In this document: piece after piece, positions 54,891 through 64,000 of the stretch
How the letters are laid out: each line of letters begins with the position of its first letter
Numbering within the stretch: position 1 is the first letter of the stretch
Origin: Diphasiastrum complanatum
Lineage: Eukaryota; Streptophyta; Lycopodiopsida; Lycopodiales; Lycopodiaceae
Length of the DNA stretch: 64,000 nucleotides
NCBI GenBank assembly: GCA_029204225.1
Contig: CM055103.1
Coordinates: forward strand, 3,441,224 to 3,505,223
Direction of reading: 5' to 3'
Notes under the pieces: generated by a model
Database searches by the model: none
The model's input: only the letters and a program-made list of their open reading frames with translations
Told to the model about the DNA's origin: nothing
Program-made: the position numbers and the translations under genes

Positions 54891-55787
54891 TCAACTCTCA
54901 TCTTCACGTGCATCATTTTGTGGAGCATCTTCTTCATTTTCTTCCTCCAAAATTGTGGGAAGTCTTTTGATGCTTTCACCACTTGCATGGTCTTCATCTT
55001 CATACCTATGTGTTTCATCAAAGATCACATCTTTACTATTGTGAATTTTGTTCATTACGGGATCAAAACACCTGTATGCCTTCGTCCTCTCATCATAACC
55101 GACGAAGATACATTTGATTGCTTTGGCATCAAGTTTCTTTCGCTCCTCCTTTGGCACATGTACATAGGCCTTACATCCGATGACACGAAATTTGCCAATT
55201 TTTGGCTTTATTCCTATAAATGCTTCTTTGGGAGTCACATTTGGAACCACAACTGTAGGGCTCCTATTTTGCAAGAACGTTGTCGCACTGCACGCTTTTG
55301 ACCAAAGTGAATCGGTCAAGCCCATTTGCTTCATCATGGAGCGTGCACTCTCCATAATAGTCCTGTTTTTTTCTTTCAGCTACACCATTACTATGCGGCG
55401 TATGTGACTGTGTGAATTGTCTTTTAATGCCATGTTCTTTGCAAAAGTCCTCAAAATCATCAGATTCACATTCGCCCCCTCTATCATATCTTAGCACTTT
55501 GATGCGTGCATCTAGTTGGTTCTCTACCAAAGTCTTGAACTCCTTGAAGCGAGTAAAAGCATTAGATTTCTTCTTCAAGAAATAAATTCATGTCCTCCTA
55601 GAGTAATCATCTATGAAATTCATAAAAAATAATATGCTTTCCCCAACAACATGGTCTTCATTGGGCCGCACAGGTCGCTGTGAATGAGTTCCAGTGGTTT
55701 CTTAGCTCTTGTAGCTCCGCCTTTCTTGAATGTCTCCCTGTGATGCTTTCCCATGACGCATCCTTCACATATTATATGATGATCATC
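54891..55787 (-). pseudogene. Copia J integrase
   Basis: Shifted frames: MNFIDDYSRR (first catalytic Asp, ~55600), LRYDRGGECES (second Asp, ~55490), HTPHSNGVAERK (Glu, ~55390), then LTDSLWSKACSATTFLQNRS, PKEAFIGIKPKIGKFRVIGC, AYVHVPKEERKKLDAKAIKC and IFVGYDERTKAYRCFDP. The DDE triad context is therefore intact at residue level, although the frame is broken at about three sites. Confidence 0.85.
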
Positions 55788-56315
55788 CTACAATCCCGGT
55801 AACCCTATTACCATCTTCAGTTTCACCATCAATCTCAAGCTCCCATAGTTCAAATGACCAAGTCTTATGTGCCACAACTCAAATTGAGATGCTGTTGAGA
55901 TAGCCAAACCATATGCTCTTGGTTTTGCAGTATCCAATTTATAAAGGCCACAGTTACTATCTCTATAACCCTTCACCACCACTTTATGGTCGTGGTTCAT
56001 ATCCTTCATGAGGCATCCATCCTTGACAAATTCAACCTTAAGATGTTGATTTGCCATTACACCAATAGAAAGCAAACTCTTTTTGAGTCCAAGACCATAA
56101 AGCACATTAGAAATGTTCTTAATTTTACCATTAGAAAACTGTACAGGTACATTGCCAACACCCTGTATTTGGCATTCCTCCCCATTGGCTTGAGTGACCT
56201 TATCCCCATCATGGATTGGTGAGAATTTCTCAAACCAATCATGTTTCCCAGTCATATGCCTTGTGGCGCCTGAATCTATGAACCATCTGGCACCATCATC
56301 AACTTGGGATGCCAA
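55788..56315 (-). pseudogene. Copia J protease and pre-integrase
   Basis: 175 residues. RWFIDSGATRHMTGKHDWF holds the aspartic active site DSGAT; VTQANGEECQIQGVGNVPVQ and NVLYGLGLKKSLLSIGVMAN follow; then pre-integrase GLYKLDTA and FELWHIRLGHLNYGSLRLM. Open throughout, so this is one of the best-kept domains. The first Met at 56315 is not a natural start, since gag is upstream in the polyprotein. Confidence 0.85.
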
Positions 56316-56372
56316 TGTCGATGAGAAGACACTTGTCTTGTCATCTTCTCCATCATCTTCGGCAATGTTGTC

Positions 56373-57194
56373 CTATTGAGTTACATTTCCTACCTTTATG
56401 TCCGCTTTCTTCTTGTAACACTCGCATGGCCAATGACCCGGTTTGTGGCAATAGTAACATTTGTCTTTTTTCTTTTTTTTTTCTTTTGATGATGACTCTC
56501 CCTCGTCAACATCATCCTTGGATTTCTTAGGAATCCTTTTCCATCCTTTCTGCTTGTCTTTAGCAAGCAAGGCTTGATTCTCCTGTGGGGTTTGTCTTGA
56601 CTTCACCACTTCGCGACGCTGCTCTTCTTGCAACATGATTCCGTGGAAGTCTTCAAAAGTAGGTAACCTCTCCCTCAAAGCAATGCCACTCACAAACATC
56701 TGTAGCTCTTCCGAGACACCGCTCATTGTGGTATGTACCAATTCAACATCCCTAATTGGTTCTCCAATTGCCACAAGTTGATCTCTTAGTTCTTTTATCC
56801 TTGTGAAGAAAGTTCCCACTGATTCACTTTCTTCCATCCTTACTGTATTCAATCTTGACTTCAAGAACATGGCCCGAGCTGGATTGCAAGTTTGAAATTG
56901 CATTCTAAGAGCTTCCCAAGCTCCCCTAGCCGTCGTGGCATCACTTATATGAGTGATTACATGGTCTTTCACTAAGAGATTGATTAAGGACAATGCTCTC
57001 TACGCCATTTTATCAAAGGCCCTCATATCACCTGGAGTGGTATTTGGTCGGATTTCAATACCTGTCACAATCTCCCATAACTCTTTCTCCATCAAAATGC
57101 TCTTCATTTTGAGTTTCCAGATGTTGTAGTTAGAAGCCCCATCAAGTTTGCTTGCATCGCCCAAAATCGTCTCATTGATGTTTGCCATCTCCAA
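56373..57194 (-). pseudogene. Copia J gag
   Basis: 57000-57194: MEMANINETILGDASKLDGA, NYNIWKLKMKSILMEKELWE. 56373-56993: LLVKDHVITHISDATTARGA, WEALRMQFQTCNPARAMFLK, and knuckle CYYCHKPGHWPCEC (perfect CX2CX4HX4C). Only a TAG near 57001 separates the two parts. The start Met at 57194 fits the copia gag pattern; ~470 bp of non-coding leader lie upstream. Confidence 0.85.
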
Positions 57195-57660
57195 ACTGCT
57201 TGAAACTCCACCTGTAGGCTATAAAGCGTATGCCAAAGCCAATCATGATGTCAAAAATCACAAATAATGACCTGCAATTTTTGGCTTACCAGGCCACCTG
57301 CCGCTCTTTCGCCAAATTGAAAGCCAAACTGGCGTCGCTTTCCAAAATGCTTCTCGTCACCAACTACCAACTTTTTACCCAATGGAATGGTAAAATCACT
57401 TCTGGCACACTCTGAACACTTTCTCCATGGCAATCACTCTGTTTTGGTGTATCGTACTTGCAAGTACAGTCAGGGTGCCCTTTGTTTGGAGGCAAGCCTT
57501 TCGTTTGGCCAAAATAGGCATGTGAATGATTTCAGATCCTTAAAATCCAATCTACTTGAATGATCTTTGTTTAGAAAGAGAAATACAGTACCAATCTCAC
57601 CAATGTAGAAAAATCAGCATCTACACACAAATTGAGATGCAAACACCAATAGAACTTTAT
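57195..57660 (-). other. Leader of copia J and join to K
   Basis: No gene. AT-rich with GCCAAAATAGGCATG. No initiator tRNA-Met site was found next to J gag, so the J 5' LTR has been lost or replaced. Confidence 0.4.
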
Positions 57661-58313
57661 CAAACTTGAATGAAATGATTATGTATTGTTGCTGTCCATA
57701 CGAAACTAGCAAGCTACTATATTTCGCGAGGATAGTCGAGATCAAGAACAATAGCTCTTGATTTAAATGGTTTTCTAGTCTGTTTATCCATTAGATAGTC
57801 TTGACAAATAGGTAACTCGACTTTTTCGCGAGGATAGTCAAGATCAAGAACAATAGATTGTCTAGACATTCGTTGTACAGTAGCATAATTTAAATGACCA
57901 GGTCTATAATGCCAAAGTAAACATTTATTTGTATGAATTGAAGTACTGAGAGCCTGACTAGAGGCAGAAAAGCAATGACCTAATTTATAGAAGTATCCAT
58001 GTCTCTTTTCGAGTGCTAGGATCTTGCCAGTCCTATCAACTACTTTACACTAATCACATTCGAACTCTACTCTATGTCCTAAATCTGTGATTCTGCTTAT
58101 AGAGAGCAGATTTGTAGATAAATTTAGTACATATAGGACTTTAGAGAGTAGCTTAGATTGATCCTTTCCAAAGCTTAATCTTATAGTGCCTTCATCTTTG
58201 ATAGCTTGTGTGCTATTGTCACCAAGGTAAATGAACTTCTGGGTACTGTAAGGTGTATAGGACTCGAAACAGTCAATTAGGCTAGTCATGTGCTGAGTGG
58301 CTCTGGAATCCAA
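57661..58313 (-). pseudogene. Copia K protease and pre-integrase
   Basis: 58050-58313: MDSRATQHMTSLIDCFESYT (active-site DSGAT became DSRAT), then LSKVLYVLNLSTNLLSISRI. 57720-58050, same direction, reads VVDRTGKILALEKRHGYFYK, LLWHYRPGHLNYATVQRMS and ELPICQDYLMDKQTRKPF. A 32-bp string is repeated (57723-57754 and 57825-57856, one mismatch), duplicating IVLDLDYPRE. Integrase and RT beyond are missing here. Confidence 0.8.
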
Positions 58314-58316
58314 GAA

Positions 58317-59210
58317 TCAAGAACTGTCCCCAGATGCTTCTTGATGGTTGGTCATGAAGGTATCATGATTTACTTCTTGAATAGGCTGTGGAGCTTCTGC
58401 AGCTGCATTTGCCACTTGATTTGACTGTCCCTTGCTATTGTTCTTCGCTTGAATTTCATGGTTGTTTCGTTTGCAGTATCTACAGAACAGCTTCTTCTTT
58501 GTCTGCAGATTCGACTGTTCCTTGTGTTGAGCTAGTTTCTGGTCTGGCTTTGATTGCTTCAGGCCTTTCTTCTTCTTCTGCTTTGTCGTGCTCTTGTTGG
58601 TGTACAAGGTATGAGAATCAACTAAAGAACTCGAGGCTTTGTTCCTTCGCGTGTCTTCCTGCAACAACATAGTAATGACTCTTGAAAGAGTCAATTCTGG
58701 ATGAGTCATGATGATCATCACCCATCTGTCGTAAGAACTTGACAAGCTTGTAAGCAGTTGCATCACTGCGTCTTGATCGTCTATGATAGATCCGACAACG
58801 ACCATTTGTCTTAGCAGGTTCTTAAATTGATTAATGTAATTCTGCAGAGAATCACCATTCGTCATCTTGAGGGAGTAGAATTTATTCCTGAGATGTAGCT
58901 TAGAAGCTATATCTCGCACTTAGTATAGTGTGCTCAAGATGTCCCAGACTTCTTTTGATGTCTGAGCCTCGGATACATGGCCGATCTGGGTATTCGTAAT
59001 GTTGAGGATGATCAGCGCAAAAGCCTTTCCATCCTTCAGCTTCCATCTGGCGATTGTCGCGTCGTCCGCTTCAGGTTTCCCTTCTACACCTGTAACAACG
59101 TCGAACAATTTTTTTGCCATTAGTACAGTTTTCATCGTAAATTTCCACAAATGGTAATTGGCTCCATCAAGCTTGTCCGTGATAGGACTGGCTTTTCCTT
59201 GGGAATCCAT
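58317..59210 (-). pseudogene. Copia K gag
   Basis: 58920-59210: MDSQGKASPITDKLDGANYH, LWKFTMKTVLMAKKLFDVVT, to EVWDILSTLY. 58317-58919 after a TAG: MRDIASKLHLRNKFYSLKMT, LLTSLSSSYDRWVMIIM, a Lys-rich stretch and knuckle CRYCKRNNHEIQA, where the final Cys is gone. UBN2/copia gag family. The start at 59210 lies ~150 bp inside the primer-binding site. Confidence 0.85.
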
Positions 59211-59349
59211 GTGAAAGAATTAGTCTAAGTAATAGGAGAAACCATCAGTGACTTAAGTATGAAAATCTGATATTTACAGAATAAGAAAACAATTACTCTA
59301 TTGGCTAGTAGAGTCTTGTACTGTGGGAGCTTATCAAGCTATGAAAATA

Positions 59350-59361
59350 GCTCTGATACCA
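59350..59361 (-). promoter_or_regulatory. Copia K primer-binding site, initiator tRNA-Met
   Basis: Minus strand TGGTATCAGAGC, directly abutting the LTR edge at 59362 (minus ...CTCTCCCAACA). Perfect match to the usual site. Confidence 0.9.
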
Positions 59362-59962
59362 TGTTGGGAGAGAGAAAGATGATGGAAGAATAAATGACGA
59401 ACACGAACGAGAAACGAACTCGAACAAGAAATGAACGAGAAGCAAACTCGAACAAAAACTGTTCATGTGCAACGGAATGAATTATTTGACTCTCTCCGTA
59501 AGCATGAATACGCATATCGGAATGAAGAGAACTTTAGTGATAGAAATCACAATCATTCTAGATTACGTAGCCAAACATTTAATGGATGAAGTGCTAGATG
59601 AATAATTTGTCGCAAATTGCAAGACAAATTATCTGGTGCGAATGATTCACGAAGAGGTAGACTGTGCTCGACTGATAATTAGTCGCAAATTATTCGCGAA
59701 AGACGAGACTAAAAGTTGATCGTCTATTACTAGAAAGAGCATAGCAATATTAACACAGATCTAAATGCAGAACAAAGAACTGTATCAGATTAAGTATATC
59801 ATGTATACAAGTTAATAATGCGGCAGAGCACAATACAATAGCGAACGAGACCGTGTGCCCCACGAAGTTTATTTTGTCTGTGATGAGGAATGAAACCTCT
59901 TCAGTTAGTCTCTTCTTATCTCACTTCTCATCTAACTCTCTTTGTCTTGAATACACGTATGG

Positions 59963-60013
<51 letters not shown>

Positions 60014-60443
60014 CAGGTGTGCAAATGTGAAAGTACAGAGTGGATGTGTTGTCTGTAGGAGATCGTGGATGGCTGCAATCATTGTCCAATCTGTTAGCGC
60101 AACTGCATGGAGTGAGCATAAAAAGGGTGCGACGTCAGTTAGTGCTAAAGTGAACGTTGGTGATGATGTGAAAAGTGGGTCACTCTTACGAATGGCCCTA
60201 GGATAAGATTTATAGAGTGCCTTAGCTTTTAGGGCACCTTCGGCATTCTATAAGATAGTGTCATCTTTTTGTCTGTCACCATAACCTATGTAAAAACACA
60301 ATGTTCGTGATTCTTTTGCCCTTTACTCGTCTGTGCGAATTTGCATGTAAATATGCAGGCTGCGTGACAACGTTAGTAAATATGCAGCAAGAATGGAGGC
60401 AGATTAAAAATGGGATTTAGGAGAGTAGACGGAGTAAATCCAA
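59362..60443 (-). mobile_element. Copia K, 5' LTR, 1,082 bp
   Basis: Plus-strand edges TGTTGGGAGAG and ...GTAAATCCAACA, giving TGTTGG/CCAACA inverted termini. It contains an AT run (59965-60006) and, on the minus strand, CACTCTATAAATC (TATA box). On the minus strand its start TGTTGGATT.TCC resembles the plus-strand copia LTR start at 18265, and GTTTGGCTACGTAATC is shared, so the two are related. The 48611-48933 fragment is the other LTR. Confidence 0.7.
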
Positions 60444-61670
60444 CAGAAGGTTATTTTTTTGTACTTTTAGGGTTTTGGTGATTTCGGTGTTTTTTGACGA
60501 TTTTTTTGATGTTTTTGAAAATCTGCTGGGAATTAATCTTTGCCCTTCAAACCGAAGGTTTGTGATCAAAATCGAAGGTGTCTGCAACTCGGCAAAGGTT
60601 TCGTGAAAAAGAGGAAAAAGTTATCAGCTCTGATGACAATTTTTGCCTCCTTTTGACCAAAATCTGACAGATTTGACCAGTTTTTGTTGTTTTTTTTGAT
60701 ATCTCAGATCCAAATGGATCTTAAGATTGTTGATCTGAATAGGTTTCTCTGTTTAACAATCAAATTATATTTCAAGCAAGCAAATCCACTCAAATCAAGC
60801 AAAATCACTCCCAAACTAATCCTAAATGCATATCTAACACTATTCATGCAACAACAAGATGTCTAATGCAAGCTAACTATCCAACAAACATGCTGCAAAC
60901 TGAAAAACTGGCATAGCTCCCCGACAACGGCGCCAAAATTGTAGTGGGTTTCTTTTCTTACCTAACCTCAAACCAAGATCTAGTCAATCAAGCATCAAAG
61001 AAATGGAGTTAGTTGTTACGCATAGATTCGTTCCCATGAGAGCGATAGTATAGTTTAGATTTCAGCATGAATGAAGATCCACATCTAACTCTAACATCAA
61101 TTAACCCTAAACATTAACACTAGATCCACAACAAAGATAGCTTACTATTTCTCTCTCTCCCTTTCTCCCTCATAAAAAGTACAGTAAAATGCAATCCCAA
61201 TAACAATCACATCCAACAATTAGCAAAATCCAAAAAAAGCATGAGAAATGGAGGAAAAGTGATAGAGAGCAAGGACATTCATCAATTCCTTTCACAAGAG
61301 AACCAATCTGATTTATTGAAATGAGGAAATGAACATGTGTAGGAACTCGGGTTGGTCCCTTTTTATAGTAGAGAGGAGGACCCTGGCCTCTGAATCCTAT
61401 TGGTCCATTTCTGCCTCCCTAATTAGTCAAATTCAAAAAAGAGTGAGAACCATCCAAAATTGGAGGGAAACCCAACTTTATTCACTAACTTGACATTTAG
61501 GCCCTACGACATTAAAAGTCCCACAAAAAGACCTAAAGTTCTTTTATTGACTTGTAATTAATCAAATCTCTATGTGATCATCGGGTTGGACTTACACACG
61601 TAGGGTGCCAAATCCCTCTCACTTATTGACTAGGGTTAGGGTTGCCTTGGGATCTGAAAATGCTCCAACA
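60444..61670 (-). mobile_element. Gag+ORF element, second copy, right part
   Basis: Leader matching 24367-24817, primer-binding site 60918-60935 (TGGCGCCGTTGTCGGGGA, one mismatch), and a complete 5' LTR 60940-61670 (731 bp, TGTAGTGGG...CTCCAACA). Followed by GTGAC (61671-61675), which equals the left flank of the two 3' LTRs. Gag is missing. Confidence 0.8.
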
Positions 61671-62442
61671 GTGACAGTTTCAGTTCATTTATGCATACAG
61701 ACTGTTTACGGCCAATTTCCACCACTTATCAGCGAGCACTGAAAAGGAACTGGATGGATGCCAGCAGACACCAACCAATTGGAAATCACATTTGACGACC
61801 TAATTTCTTAGTATAAATAGTTGTTCATATAGTTTTCAAGTTATGAAAAAGCATTTGAATAGTTAGCTCTCTCTCTCTCAAGGCTGCGAGCTTGAACACT
61901 CCTAAGCATTCTTGCTCACTTCTTAGAGTTGTTTTAGAGGTTGCTATTGCGCTACTGCTTATCAGCATTGCACTTGATTCAGAATTTCATTTTAGCCGCT
62001 CAGAGATGGCATAGAGTACACGGCTTCGATCCGCAACTTATTGTACTCATTTTACTTCTATTTCATTTTTATACTGAATCAATACTATCTTTTATTGCGT
62101 TCAACTTTGTCTCAGAATGTAAGCATTTTCTGTAGTTCTTCATGACTAATTATTTGTCTAGCAATTCGTGAATGATTCGCGACAAAATATTTGTCTGATA
62201 ATTCAATGCATTATAGTTTGGCTACATAATCACTATAGTACTGATGATTTCAAAGTTAGTCACTATTTGATCAAACATGATTTCTATCATTATTGTTTTT
62301 GTTTGAAATTGATAGGCATAGTCATGCATTAAGAAAGAGGAAGATAGTTTATTCCGCGAAAAGTTGTCTTTCTAGACAGTCAAACTATTTTCATTCGTTC
62401 ATTTTCGAGTTTTGCCTATCTTCTACACACCTCTTTCCGACA
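61671..62442 (+). mobile_element. Copia LTR, right part
   Basis: Continues the copia LTR after the gag+ORF insertion: AGTATAAATAGTTG (61814, TATA box), CTCTCTCTCTC and the end ...CTCTTTCCGACA at 62442. The most complete right part of this LTR in the window. Confidence 0.7.
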
Positions 62443-62595
62443 TGCTATCAGAGCAAAATCTCTAATACGATGCATGTGGTCGTGAAAAAAAAATGTTGCA
62501 AAAGAAGAGGGTATGATTTTATATTCTTGTAAAAGCATGGATATGAATTGCTTACGTAAAACCAAAAAACTTATTACCTTTTTCTAAAGAATATA
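62443..62595 (+). mobile_element. Copia primer site (one mismatch) and leader stub
   Basis: TGCTATCAGAGC (62443-62454), one change from the standard site, then the same stub as at 25920 with ATGTTGCAAAAGAAG. It ends at an AT run near 62590. Confidence 0.65.
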
Positions 62596-63785
62596 TATAT
62601 ACAAAAAATCAAATCCATGTTTTCTGCTGTATGGAATTTTTTTGATTGTGATCCATTGACAAGAGTGTCTAATGGGATCCCGTCTCAGGTTTCCAGTTGT
62701 ACGGATCCATTGGTGTGAATCTTTGTGATCACATAAGGTCCTTGGCCTTGGAATTTGAGTTTCCCTAGTTTAATCTTTCGAGTTCTATATAATAGAAACA
62801 ACATATATCATTGTTAAAGCTTCTCTTCCAGTTGTGAAATAATTTACTTTAGCAGAAACTGATTGTATACTGAGGAATCGAATCGCGTTTATCTTTCCCA
62901 AATTCTCCCGCCTATGTTAGGATGACTCCAATAGAAGAGTTACCAACATCAGTATGAACATGAAATTCCAATTGGGAGTAATAAGATCGAGTGCACGGTG
63001 ATGTCCCCTTCATCTCTCTATAGTTCCATCATGATACTTCCTTAAGATTTTTTATAAATTTCTTCATTGTCGTCTTATATCAAAATGGGCTCCTATATGT
63101 ACGAATCTATCTTCTTTTTCATCTAGATCTTTCAAGTTTAAAGGAACTGTTTTAGTTGGTCCATCAAACGAAGATGATTCACTCGTTGGTTTCCATTTCG
63201 GTTGTGGCAATTCAATAGAAACATCATCCATCGTGAGATTTATGAACTTCTTAGGTACATCAAGTTCAGGTACATCAAGTTAGATAAGTCAATTGTTTGT
63301 TGCTCGTTAAGAGGAACAATCGGCTATTTCAGTTTTTGTCGGATCTGCTTGTGTTTCTCAATTAATCTTTTGCAGAGCATTGGAAGTGTATTATTCCGTG
63401 AGGATGATCTGACAATCTGAAAATTATTAATAACTTTTTGATAAGAGCTCTGAGTATTCGTTATGATTGTAAGGCTCTCATCAATAGTACTAATAATTTT
63501 GTTTTTTGGATTATCCCATTTGTATACCTTATCGTTCAGATGACAATCGACTAGGCTGCGCTAAATATTTCAAAGAGGATTCATCTATAGGTGCAAAAGG
63601 TAAAGGTAGGTTAATCTCTTTTGGTATTCTTGTAAGATTGGATGATTGTGAATCTAAATAATGAAGTACTTGCTCGTTGGTTGGTCCTTCATCAATCATC
63701 GTTCATGATACCTTCATTTGTAATTTCTACAAGCACATTAACCAACAAATTGGTAGCCATTTGGTTTGATTAAGCTGAGCATCTA
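62596..63785 (-). mobile_element. Ty3/gypsy element L, heavily deleted pol
   Basis: Integrase C-terminal domain (62600-62790, GPYVITKIH-like), a jump to RNase H start (62800-62975), a jump to RT start/spacer (62980-63420), then decayed spacer to 63785. Three internal deletions removed most of integrase, RNase H and RT. No open frame beyond 72 residues. Confidence 0.75.
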
Positions 63786-64000
63786 TATAAGACTTAATTC
63801 ACAAATGCTTGATAGAATTTTTTCAATTCACAAGTAAAAACCCATGGCGTTGTTGCCCACAGACCCAACAACCGATAAGTTTTGCTACCGGTGTCACAGC
63901 ATAACCACATTGGGTAGGTGATTCAGGGTCTGCATAACAATCAAAGATGGAAGCCTCCTTTGGGTAACACGGGGAATCGTAGGAATAAGATGCTTCCTCA
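63786..64000 (-). pseudogene. Gypsy gag nucleocapsid, copy L (runs off the window)
   Basis: Matches 7815-8040: TTGTTGCCCACAGACCC (third knuckle CGQQGH on the minus strand) and TTGGGTAGGTGATTCAGGG. It lacks the AAAT run seen in A2 and B. Joined to pol spacer at 63786 without segment X. Confidence 0.7.

Larger units (their letters stand above)
52353..57194 (-). mobile_element. Copia element J (near-complete pol, broken)
   Basis: Minus strand order gag, protease, pre-integrase, integrase, linker, RT and RNase H, which is the copia order. It is interrupted by a solo LTR in RNase H (52594-53275) and carries several shifts. No LTRs of its own are visible: the left end is fused to the inverted gag fragment and the right end to K sequence at ~57660. 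Confidence 0.85.

Overview
The window is plant nuclear DNA made almost entirely of decayed LTR retrotransposons. The clues are Ty3/gypsy and Ty1/copia Gag-Pol fragments, plant-type primer-binding sites (initiator tRNA-Met for copia, tRNA-Asp for one gypsy group), target-site duplications of 5 bp, long AT, CT and TTC microsatellites, and high AT content. No intact host gene, rRNA, CRISPR array or bacterial feature was found. Nearly every coding fragment is on the minus strand and is broken by stops, frameshifts or deletions. I cannot name the species; a land plant with a repeat-rich genome is as far as the sequence goes. All coordinates and alignments were made by eye.

Layout. (1) 1-431: end of an unrelated LTR. 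(2) 432-12245: two head-to-tail, internally deleted gypsy copies (A1 432-3801, A2 5576-9888), each with a copy of segment X (3948-5575 and 10550-12245) on its gag side. (3) 12246-17335: conserved block S, a 98-nt tRNA-like sequence, an AT microsatellite, a 20-unit array of ~131-bp repeats, and block T. (4) 17336-26085: gypsy fragment D, then a plus-strand copia LTR interrupted by a solo LTR (18580-20451) and by a non-autonomous gypsy element that has gag and an unknown ORF but no visible pol (20556-25455). (5) 26086-39165: second copy of the whole cluster (gypsy B, X, S, tRNA-like, 6-unit array, T). (6) 39166-41289: largely unexplained, apparently single-copy DNA. (7) 41290-48610: third, reduced copy (gypsy C with an embedded copia piece, copia LTR, gypsy C2, S, tRNA-like, T, gypsy E0, left part of the gag+ORF element). 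(8) 48611-60443: nested copia elements (K on the outside, H and J inside, another solo LTR in J). (9) 60444-64000: right part of the gag+ORF element, the copia LTR again, and the start of a fourth gypsy copy (L).

The main picture is a compound unit (gag+ORF element, copia LTR, gypsy, X, S, tRNA-like, minisatellite, T, gypsy fragment) that has been duplicated as a block at spacings of roughly 18-26 kb and then diverged by insertion and deletion. Comparing the copies gives empty sites, target duplications and a relative order of events. The least familiar coding content is the ORF replacing pol in the gag-bearing element (21350-22602, minus) and the plus-strand ORFs of segment X.
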